Below are positions 1 to 5,793 of a stretch of 9,249 bases of DNA, in pieces. Source of the stretch: F1-20-MAGs016 sp046086245 (GTDB lineage Bacteria; Planctomycetota; Planctomycetia; Pirellulales; UBA1268); the NCBI GenBank assembly GCA_046086245.1, contig JBJSXB010000152.1, forward strand, positions 1-9,249. The letters run 5' to 3'. The stretch's first letter is position 1; every line of letters starts with the position of its first letter. The notes below the pieces were generated by a model. The model saw only the letters and a program-made list of their open reading frames with translations. It made no database searches and had not been told where the DNA came from. The position numbers and the translations under genes were made by a program.

Positions 1-1
1 C

Positions 2-946
2 TTCTTCGTGCTGATGCTGCTCCCGGTGCTCGGCTTCATCACGATCTCCTACATGCGGATCACCTGGGTGGCCGACCACTTCGTCTACATGCCGATGATC
101 GGGCCGCTGCTGCTGTTCGCCTCCGCGGCGACGGTCTGGGACGCCCAGCTCGCGCCACAGGGGCGGCTGGCGGCGCTGGCGGCAGCCTTGCTGTTGATCA
201 CGACGCTGGCGGTGGGAAGTTTCCGCTATTCGTTCGCTTGGGCCGACGAGGACCCGATGTGGACGTACACCCTGTCGCGGAACCCCGATGCCTGGCAGGC
301 ACACAGCCGTCTCGGAGCGCGGAAGTATTCGCAGGGAAAGATCGACGAGGCGTTTTTCCACTTCTCGGAATCGGTCCGTCTCCGTCCCGATCTCGCCGAG
401 ACCCACAACAACTACGGCAACACACTCGCTGCCAAGGGCCGCATCGACGAGGCGCTCGAGCAGTTCCGCGAAGCGGCGCGGCTGCAACCCGATATCCCTG
501 TGTTCCGCAACAATTTGGCGATGACGTGCATGCAGTCGGGGCGCGTCGACGAGGCGCGGGACGTGTTTCGTGGCATGCTGGAAAAATGGCCGAGAGACCC
601 CACCCTCCACAACAATTACGCCTTCGCCCTTCATCGCGCTGGCGATGCGGCAGGGGCGATCGCCAGCCTTCAACGTGCCCTGTCGCTGCGACCCGACTAC
701 GAGGATGCCAAGAAGAATCTGGCGAGCATCCGCGAGGAACTCGCGAAGAAGCAGTCGACCGTCGATGCCGCCGGGGTGAACGCCAAGCGCGACGCCGGAG
801 CGGCAGCCGCGGGGGTGGAGGGATCGCGGCCGCCGTCTCCGACGATGGCACCGCCGTCTCCGACGATGGCACCGCCCTCGCCCACGCTGGGTCCACCGAC
901 GCTCCCCGGGGCGGGATTGTCACCGGTCGTCCCGCTGCCCCGTTGA
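2..946 (+). CDS. TMTC-like membrane protein with C-terminal TPR repeats (5' end missing)
   Basis: The reading frame is open at the left edge, so only the last 314 residues are visible and the true start lies upstream. The visible part opens with hydrophobic segments (about bases 2-55, 80-142 and 164-230). Between the first two is a motif around ADHFVYMPMIG that resembles the DHYxYLPxIG region of TMTC or O-mannosyltransferase-like membrane proteins carrying TPRs. Four TPR units follow (about bases 284-697), seen in repeated elements such as NNYGNTLAAKGRIDEAL and RALSLRPD. After these come a short charged helix and a low-complexity Pro/Ser/Thr tail with a PPSPTMA repeat. By family, such proteins are thought to glycosylate envelope or secreted proteins, with the TPRs binding substrates or partners; catalytic residues would lie in the missing part. 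The gene converges on the glycosyltransferase on the other strand and their ends overlap by 27 bp. Family placement is fairly sure, enzymatic activity is not. Confidence 0.8.
   Translation, partial: FFVLMLLPVLGFITISYMRITWVADHFVYMPMIGPLLLFASAATVWDAQLAPQGRLAALAAALLLITTLAVGSFRYSFAWADEDPMWTYTLSRNPDAWQAHSRLGARKYSQGKIDEAFFHFSESVRLRPDLAETHNNYGNTLAAKGRIDEALEQFREAARLQPDIPVFRNNLAMTCMQSGRVDEARDVFRGMLEKWPRDPTLHNNYAFALHRAGDAAGAIASLQRALSLRPDYEDAKKNLASIREELAKKQSTVDAAGVNAKRDAGAAAAGVEGSRPPSPTMAPPSPTMAPPSPTLGPPTLPGAGLSPVVPLPR
830..892 (+). repeat. 21-bp tandem repeat coding PPSPTMA
   Basis: Bases 830-850 and 851-871 are identical 21-bp units, and 872-892 is a diverged third unit. In frame they encode PPSPTMA, PPSPTMA and PPSPTLG in the C-terminal tail of the TPR protein. 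Perfect identity of the first two units at the DNA level suggests a recent duplication or slippage event. The repeat length is a multiple of three, so copy-number change keeps the frame. Confidence 0.9.
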
Positions 947-1801
947 GGGCGCGGCCGACCGGCGCAGTCCCGCGTCCCGCCGCAAGGCCAGACGCAGCAA
1001 ATCACGCGTCGCCGCGGCCACCACCCCCGGCCGGGCTTTGCTGCGGCCATGACGCCGTTCCGTGAACGTGATCGGGACTTCGACGATCCGCCCTCCGCGG
1101 CGATGCACCGCCAGAAGCATCGCTTCGAAAAAGGCGTAGCCGGTAGGCATCGCGTCGGGCAGAAGCCGAAAGGTGCTCAGACGCACGGCTCGGAAACCGG
1201 TCGACCCGTCGCGCACCGGGACGCCGAGCACGAAGCGGGTGAACCAGCCGACCGCCCGGCTCGACACGTGCCGCCCCCAGGGCCAGCCGACGATCGAACC
1301 GCCGGCGACTCGGCGCGAACCCAGCGCGACGTCGACCGGCCGGCCCCCGGGTGGTTCGAGCGCCACCAGAAGCCGCGGGATGTCGGCGGGGTCATGGCTG
1401 AGATCACCGTCGATGTTCACCGCCACCGCGAAGCCCCGTTCGGCGGCCTCGAGGAAGGCTTCGCGGATCGCCCCACCGAGCCCACGACGGCCGCGCCGCA
1501 CCAGCGCGTGGAGTCGCGGTTCCCCCGCGGCGCGTTCGATCGCCCTCGATCCCGTTCCGTCGGGTGAGTCGTCGTCGACGACGAGCAGTTGCAACCCGAC
1601 GTCGGCCGCCAGCACGCGATCGATCAACGCGTCGATCGTCTCGGATTCGTTGTACGTCGCGGCGACCACGAGCACCCGGCCGGCGGGCCACGCGCCCGCG
1701 GAGCGCCGGTCGTTGACTGTGCCGGCGTCGGCAGAGGGGCGGGAGGCACGCATCGCCCCCCGATTGTGCCCCGGCAGCGGCGCCGCGTCAGCCTCCACCA
1801 C
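920..1801 (-). CDS. Family 2 glycosyltransferase, DPM1 (polyprenol-phosphate mannosyltransferase)-like
   Basis: This is a 293-residue GT-A fold glycosyltransferase, expected to move a sugar from a nucleotide donor to a lipid carrier such as polyprenyl phosphate at the cytoplasmic membrane face. Visible motifs are ATYNES (residues 48-53), VDDDSPDGT (75-83), DGDLSHDP with the metal-binding acidic cluster (131-138), GSRRVAGG (161-168), RDGSTGFRA (197-205), and an FEAML...EVPITFxxRxxGxSK block near 224-255, all typical of dolichol-phosphate mannosyltransferase-like enzymes. No C-terminal transmembrane helices are present, so it resembles the soluble DPM1 type. The GTG at 1801 overlaps the ATPase stop by 14 bp, suggesting translational coupling. 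An ATG at 1753, preceded by a G-rich stretch, is an equally plausible start and would drop 16 poorly conserved residues. Sugar and acceptor cannot be read from the sequence. Confidence 0.88.
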   Translation of the reverse strand: MVEADAAPLPGHNRGAMRASRPSADAGTVNDRRSAGAWPAGRVLVVAATYNESETIDALIDRVLAADVGLQLLVVDDDSPDGTGSRAIERAAGEPRLHALVRRGRRGLGGAIREAFLEAAERGFAVAVNIDGDLSHDPADIPRLLVALEPPGGRPVDVALGSRRVAGGSIVGWPWGRHVSSRAVGWFTRFVLGVPVRDGSTGFRAVRLSTFRLLPDAMPTGYAFFEAMLLAVHRRGGRIVEVPITFTERRHGRSKARPGVVAAATRDLLRLALRRDAGLRRSAAPSTGQRDDR

Positions 1802-3113
1802 GGCGCAGCCGCGCGAACAGGTCGCGGTACGCCCCGGCCCAGACCGGCCGGGAGCCGACCACCAGGTCTTCCTCGATCACCACGACGTCCTCGCCGTCGC
1901 CCGAGTCGTCCGCCACGACGGTCGTGGGCGGCGTGGTGCGATCGACACCGGCCAGGCAGCGGGCGAGGTGGCGACCTTCGTCGCTGGCGACGTGCCGGCG
2001 ACCCTCGAAGGTCTCCGGACCGCGGACCACGGCCCGTTGCACGCGACCGTCGTTGGCGAAGCAACCGGCGAACGGATCGGCCTCGGCGTCGAAGACGAAC
2101 TCCACGTCCGGGCCGCTCCAGGGATCGTCGGTCGCGTCCACGGGGTCGGATTCGCCGACGTCGCCGGTGCCGTCGGACGCCATGGGATCCTCCTCGAACG
2201 CACCGAACTCGATCACGTGCCCATCCGACACCGACGGCGGGCCGCCCGTCGCCATGGCGTTCGGCGCCGGGTCGGCCACCTGGGGCACCCTCCGGCCCGG
2301 TGCCGCCGGCAAGCGCTGGATATCCGCCCAGGCGCCATCGACGTCGGCGGGAGTGGCCCGCGCTTTTCCCTCCGCCGCGACGCGCACGAGCGTCAAGTCG
2401 CAGACCTGGTTCACGAGCCGTGCCACGCCGTCGGACACGGTGTAGACGGCGTCGTCACAGCCGGGCGCGAAGGAGGCGTCCCAGTCGCGTCCGGCGGCCC
2501 GCATCTGCGCCCGCACGTAGCCGCACGTCTCCGCATGGTCGAGCGGCTCGAGGCAGAAGCGGCCGCCGACGCGCTGCGCGAGGCTCTCGAGACGGTGGTC
2601 GGCGAGGCGTTCCTCGAGATCCACGGTGCCCGCGAGGACGACGTGGACGGAGGGAAGCGGCGTGGGGATCGTCGTCAGCAGCCGCAATTCCTCGAGCAAC
2701 CGCAGCGGCATCGTGTGCGCCTCGTCGACCAACAGCACCAGGCCCGACCCGGTCGCCGCCAGACCACGCACCCGCTCGACGACCGACAGCCGCAGCTCCC
2801 CCTCGTCGATCCCCCGGTAGGGTTCGCCGATGCCCGCGAGGATCGCCTGCCACAAGGCGCGGCGGGTGCAGATCCTCGCACCCGAAAGCAACGCGACATC
2901 GAAGTCGTCGCGCAGGCTCTCCCCCAGGCGCAGCAGCAGCAGCGACTTCCCCGTGCCGGGAGGTCCGACCACCAACCCCACACCCTCGGCGCGGCGCACT
3001 CCCCGTTCCAGCCCGTGGAGGGCGGCGTCGACGAGTTTCGTCGGGTGATAAAAGTCGGTGCGCGGGGCCGCGAGGAACGGACGATTCGACGGGTGGCGGC
3101 GGCGCTGGTGCAT
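1788..3113 (-). CDS. ExeA/GspA-like AAA ATPase with acidic C-terminal tail
   Basis: This 441-residue protein has the layout of ExeA-type ATPases, the family known from type II secretion and from exopolysaccharide/PEP-CTERM loci. A short FYHPTK lead-in (residues 21-26) precedes Walker A GPPGTGKS (50-57), Walker B LVLLVDEAH (about 125-133), a sensor-like HVVLAGT (157-163), and the RVGGRFCLEPLD and GVARLVNQVCDL blocks (181-192 and 229-240) that mark this family. Residues about 270-441 form a Pro-rich then strongly acidic tail of unknown function ending in YRDLFARLRRG. There is no peptidoglycan-binding domain or obvious transmembrane segment. The ATG at 3113 is chosen because ExeA-like proteins begin about 20 residues before the FYHPT element. 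The frame stays open upstream to 3350, but that extension is Arg/Pro-rich, runs into the trpF upstream region and looks non-coding. It lies just ahead of the glycosyltransferase and is divergent from trpF. ATPase assignment is sure; its pathway is inferred. Confidence 0.85.
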   Translation of the reverse strand: MHQRRRHPSNRPFLAAPRTDFYHPTKLVDAALHGLERGVRRAEGVGLVVGPPGTGKSLLLLRLGESLRDDFDVALLSGARICTRRALWQAILAGIGEPYRGIDEGELRLSVVERVRGLAATGSGLVLLVDEAHTMPLRLLEELRLLTTIPTPLPSVHVVLAGTVDLEERLADHRLESLAQRVGGRFCLEPLDHAETCGYVRAQMRAAGRDWDASFAPGCDDAVYTVSDGVARLVNQVCDLTLVRVAAEGKARATPADVDGAWADIQRLPAAPGRRVPQVADPAPNAMATGGPPSVSDGHVIEFGAFEEDPMASDGTGDVGESDPVDATDDPWSGPDVEFVFDAEADPFAGCFANDGRVQRAVVRGPETFEGRRHVASDEGRHLARCLAGVDRTTPPTTVVADDSGDGEDVVVIEEDLVVGSRPVWAGAYRDLFARLRRGGG

Positions 3114-3286
3114 GTCGTCTCGGCGTTGCCCGGGGGATGGCGTGGCGATGGCGACCGCGATCGCTCCAGACCAGTCATCGACCAAGCGACCGCCGTTCCT
3201 GCACCGGCCGCACCGCACGACCGGGGTCGTTTGTCGTAGGGCGTGGCGGAGCTTGTCCGGTCCGCGCCGCTGGGCCCGGCGCCGCA

Positions 3287-3292
3287 TAAGAT
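3287..3292 (+). promoter_or_regulatory. TAAGAT -10-like element upstream of trpF
   Basis: TAAGAT stands out in a very GC-rich stretch and matches 4 of 6 bases of the sigma-70 -10 consensus. Nine bases downstream is GTGCC, giving a TCGTGCC block also found below the element at 5732. I see no convincing -35 at normal spacing. An in-frame GTG at 3302 lies so close that a transcript starting here would be nearly leaderless if that start were used. Confidence 0.45.
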
Positions 3293-3379
3293 GACCGGGT
3301 CGTGCCGGTGGACGCGACTGTGGCGGTAGTGCCGCGCAGGACGGACGCACCGCGACGCCACTGGGAGTGCAGCCTCACC

Positions 3380-4111
3380 GTGACCAATCGTGCCCCGCCA
3401 CCATTCCGGGTGAAGATCTGTGGCGTGACGCGAAGCGAAGACGCCCTCGCTGCGGTCGCCGCGGGGGCCGACGCGATCGGTCTCAACTTCGTCGACGGCT
3501 CGCCACGTCGACTCTCCGTCGGGGACGCGGCGGCGGTGGCAGCGGCGATCCCCCGGGGCGTCCTCCGCGTCGGCGTCTTCGTGGCGGCCGATCCGGCCGC
3601 GATTCGCGCCACCGTCGCGAGCGTCGGGCTCGATGCGGTCCAGCTGCACGGCCACTGGCCGGCTGAAGACCGTTCGACCGCCGATCCTCCGGCGACCTGT
3701 GCGGCACTGGCGGGGATCCCGGTGATCCGGGCGACGCGGCTCCTCGTGGCCGAGGGCCGCGCGGCACTCGACCCGACGAGACGGTGGATCGACGAAGCGA
3801 CCGCCTTGGGTCACGGCCCGGCGATGGTGCTGGTGGACGCCACGGCCGATCGCGGCGCGGCAGCGGCCGGACTGGGAGGATCCGGGAAGACGGTGGACTG
3901 GGATCTCCTGCGTCGCGCGGGCGCCTTGGGCGTACCGATCGGACTCGCCGGGGGCTTGAACGCGGGAAACGTCGCGGCCGCCATCGCGGCCAGCGGCGCG
4001 GTCGCGGTCGACACCGCCAGCGGGGTCGAATCGGGCCCCGGACGCAAGGATCACCAGTCCGTGCGACGATTCGTCTCCGCCGCCTTGCAGTGCCTTGCGG
4101 AGCGGTCTTGA
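3380..4111 (+). CDS. trpF: Phosphoribosylanthranilate isomerase
   Basis: TrpF catalyses the Amadori rearrangement of N-(5-phosphoribosyl)anthranilate to the carboxyphenylamino-deoxyribulose phosphate intermediate of tryptophan synthesis in the cytoplasm. The 243-residue product is a complete (beta/alpha)8 barrel. It shows VKICGVT with the general-base Cys14, GADAIGLNF, VQLHG, VLVDA with the general-acid Asp153, phosphate-binding GGSGKTVDWDL (from residue 166), LAGGLNAGNV (from 189) and VDTASGVESGPGRKD (from 210). Family members are usually 200-230 residues; the extra length is mainly around residues 95-145. I chose GTG 3380 because it puts KICG near the N terminus, as is usual, with GGGAG about 12 nt upstream. 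The frame is also open from GTG 3302, adding 26 non-conserved residues. No other trp gene is in the window, so trpF is detached from a trp operon here. It is divergent from the ExeA-like gene. Confidence 0.93.
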   Translation: MTNRAPPPFRVKICGVTRSEDALAAVAAGADAIGLNFVDGSPRRLSVGDAAAVAAAIPRGVLRVGVFVAADPAAIRATVASVGLDAVQLHGHWPAEDRSTADPPATCAALAGIPVIRATRLLVAEGRAALDPTRRWIDEATALGHGPAMVLVDATADRGAAAAGLGGSGKTVDWDLLRRAGALGVPIGLAGGLNAGNVAAAIAASGAVAVDTASGVESGPGRKDHQSVRRFVSAALQCLAERS

Positions 4112-4127
4112 GACGGCCTTGGCGGGC

Positions 4128-4155
4128 TTTCCAGACGTCGCCAGGCGGCTAAGAT
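4128..4155 (+). promoter_or_regulatory. Promoter-like element upstream of ahcY
   Basis: TAAGAT at 4150-4155 is preceded at 16-bp spacing by TTTCCA (4128-4133), which matches 4 of 6 bases of the TTGACA -35 consensus. It lies between the trpF stop and the ahcY start and implies ahcY has its own transcript. The leader that follows (4156-4198) is unusually C-rich and poor in purines. Confidence 0.5.
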
Positions 4156-4198
4156 CATTGCGACCTGCCTGCCCAAGCCCTCCATCCCCCCCTTCGTC

Positions 4199-4203
4199 AG
4201 GAG
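4199..4203 (+). promoter_or_regulatory. Ribosome binding site of ahcY
   Basis: AGGAG sits nine bases before the GTG at 4213 and stands out in a C-rich leader, which fixes the non-ATG start. Confidence 0.7.
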
Positions 4204-4212
4204 CCCCCCTCC

Positions 4213-5526
4213 GTGGCCCACGTCGAAACCCGCCTGCCCTTCAAAGTCGCCAATCTGTCCCTCGCCGACTGGGGACGCAAAGAGATCATGTTGGCGGAGA
4301 ACGAAATGCCCGGGCTGATGGCCCTTCGGCAGAAGTACGGCCGCAGCAAGCCGCTGGCGGGTGCGCGGATCGCCGGTTGCCTTCACATGACGATCCAGAC
4401 CGCAGTCCTCATCGAGACCCTCAAGGAACTCGGTGCCGAGGTCACCTGGAGCAGTTGCAACATCTTTTCGACGCAGGATCACGCCGCCGCGGCGATCGCC
4501 AAGGCGGGCTTCCCGGTTTACGCCTGGAAGGGGATGACCAATGAGGAATTCGATTGGTGCATCGAGCAGACGCTGTTCTTCCCGAGTGGCGAGCCGCTCA
4601 ACATGATCCTCGACGACGGCGGCGACCTGACGTCGATGGTCCACACGAAGTATCCGGAGTTGATCGGCGGGATCCGCGGTCTGTCCGAGGAGACCACCAC
4701 CGGCGTGCACCGGCTGTACCAGATGCACGAGAACGGTGAGCTCAAGCTCCCCGCGATCAACGTGAACGACTCCTGCACGAAGTCGAAGTTCGACAACCTC
4801 TACGGCTGCCGGGAGAGCCTCGCCGACGGCATCAAACGGGCGACCGACGTGATGGTGGCCGGCAAGGTGGTGGTGGTCTGCGGCTACGGCGACGTCGGCA
4901 AGGGCAGCGCGCAGGCGATGAAGTCGCTGGGCGCCCGGGGGATCGTCACGGAGATCGACCCGATCAACGCCCTGCAGGCGGTGATGGAGGGCTTCGAGGT
5001 GACGACGATGGACGAAGCCGCATCACGCGGCCAGATCTTCGTCACTGCGACCGGGTGCCGCGACGTGATCCGCGGCGAGCACCTGGCGCGGATGCCCGAC
5101 GACGCCATCGTCTGCAACATCGGGCACTTCGACCTCGAGATCGACGTGGCGTGGCTCGAGAACACCAAGGGGGTCAAGAAGGTCGAGATCAAGCCGCAGG
5201 TGGACCGCTACACGTTGCCTTCGGGCAGGTCGGTGATCGTGCTCGCCGAGGGTCGGCTCGTGAACCTCGGTTGTGCGACCGGGCATCCGTCGTTCGTGAT
5301 GAGCACCAGTTTCACCAATCAGGTGCTGGCGCAGATCGCCCTGTGGACGGAGCCGGAGAAGTACGACATCGGCGTGCACCGGCTCCCCAAGAAACTCGAC
5401 GAGGAAGTGGCCCGCCTCCATCTCGACAAACTCGGTGTGAAGCTCACCACGCTGACTCCGCAGCAGGCCGAGTACCTCCACGTGCCGGTGGACGGGCCGT
5501 TCAAGCCGGAGTACTACCGCTACTGA
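4213..5526 (+). CDS. ahcY: Adenosylhomocysteinase (S-adenosylhomocysteine hydrolase)
   Basis: AhcY reversibly hydrolyses S-adenosylhomocysteine to adenosine and homocysteine, clearing the inhibitory product of SAM-dependent methylation in the cytoplasm. The 437-residue protein is full length and close in size to the human enzyme. It shows the signature SCNIFSTQDHAAAAI (81-95), the catalytic stretch NDSCTKSKFDNLYGC with Lys190, Asp194, Asn195 and Cys199, the NAD-binding GYGDVGKGS (224-232), GHFDLEID (304-311), LVNLGCATGHPSFVMS (349-364) and the conserved C terminus KPEYYRY, whose Lys and Tyr complete the cofactor site of the partner subunit. The GTG start is supported by AGGAG at 4199-4203, nine bases upstream. 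It is 101 bp from trpF with its own promoter-like element. No SAH riboswitch is visible in the short leader. Confidence 0.97.
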   Translation: MAHVETRLPFKVANLSLADWGRKEIMLAENEMPGLMALRQKYGRSKPLAGARIAGCLHMTIQTAVLIETLKELGAEVTWSSCNIFSTQDHAAAAIAKAGFPVYAWKGMTNEEFDWCIEQTLFFPSGEPLNMILDDGGDLTSMVHTKYPELIGGIRGLSEETTTGVHRLYQMHENGELKLPAINVNDSCTKSKFDNLYGCRESLADGIKRATDVMVAGKVVVVCGYGDVGKGSAQAMKSLGARGIVTEIDPINALQAVMEGFEVTTMDEAASRGQIFVTATGCRDVIRGEHLARMPDDAIVCNIGHFDLEIDVAWLENTKGVKKVEIKPQVDRYTLPSGRSVIVLAEGRLVNLGCATGHPSFVMSTSFTNQVLAQIALWTEPEKYDIGVHRLPKKLDEEVARLHLDKLGVKLTTLTPQQAEYLHVPVDGPFKPEYYRY

Positions 5527-5530
5527 TTCG

Positions 5531-5551
5531 CGACCGGGCTCCCTCCGGTCG
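5531..5551 (+). other. Small hairpin after ahcY
   Basis: CGACCGG (5531-5537) pairs with CCGGTCG (5545-5551) around a 7-nt loop, four bases after the ahcY stop codon. It may stabilise the mRNA 3' end or act together with the next hairpin in termination. No T-tract follows. Confidence 0.45.
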
Positions 5552-5565
5552 GGCTGAACATATCG

Positions 5566-5595
5566 CGCGGAGGCGACGGCGACGTCGCCTCCGCG
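5566..5595 (+). terminator. Strong hairpin, possible ahcY terminator
   Basis: CGCGGAGGCGAC (5566-5577) and GTCGCCTCCGCG (5584-5595) form a perfect 12-bp GC-rich stem with a 6-nt loop, 40 bp after the ahcY stop. The following bases (TTCGTTTCC) are only weakly T-rich, so it is a non-canonical rho-independent terminator candidate. A protein-binding inverted repeat is the alternative. Confidence 0.5.
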
Positions 5596-5631
5596 TTCGT
5601 TTCCACCCCCGGGTACGGTGGCGAAGGGGTG

Positions 5632-5647
5632 CGTTTCCCGTGGAACG
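5632..5647 (+). other. Degenerate parS-like site
   Basis: CGTTTCCCGTGGAACG matches 12 of 16 positions of the parS consensus TGTTTCACGTGAAACA. It shares its right half and flank (CGTGGAACGGC) with the parS site at 7254. It lies in noncoding DNA between ahcY and the DUF1015 gene, about 1.6 kb from the other two sites. The central A to C change breaks the ACGT core, so binding is uncertain. Confidence 0.45.
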
Positions 5648-5731
5648 GCACCTCTGCCCATGGAAGGCCGATCGTCCGGGGCCGGGTGAACGAACGCCGC
5701 GGCGGCGGACAACGGCCGTTCTGCGGCCCGC

Positions 5732-5737
5732 TAAGAT
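5732..5737 (+). promoter_or_regulatory. TAAGAT -10-like element upstream of the DUF1015 gene
   Basis: TAAGAT lies 56 bases before the ATG at 5794 and is followed after six bases by TCGTGCC, the same block seen below the trpF element. A weak -35 candidate, CGGACA (5706-5711), is at a rather long 20-bp spacing. Confidence 0.45.
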
Positions 5738-5793
5738 TGCGGCTCGTGCCTGGCACGCCTTCCCCAATCGCTCCCCCCAGGATCCGTCCGTCC

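Noticed and set aside
2931..2942. CAG trinucleotide run
   Set aside because: Four units only; it encodes the Leu run after Walker A on the minus strand and is explained by protein sequence.
1173..3239. A 688-codon open frame on the + strand
   Set aside because: It is antisense to the ATPase and glycosyltransferase genes, is Arg/Pro/Gly-rich without recognisable motifs, and is the kind of shadow frame expected in GC-rich DNA.
3114..3350. N-terminal extension of the ExeA-like ATPase to 3350
   Set aside because: The 79 residues are Arg/Pro-rich, lack ExeA features, and run through the trpF promoter region; the ATG at 3113 fits the family better.
4112..4212. SAH riboswitch before ahcY
   Set aside because: The leader is short, C-rich and lacks the conserved SAH aptamer start and pairing elements.
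5629..5793. N-terminal extension of the DUF1015 protein from GTG 5629
   Set aside because: The 55 added residues are not family-like, have no ribosome binding site, and cover the parS-like site and the TAAGAT element.
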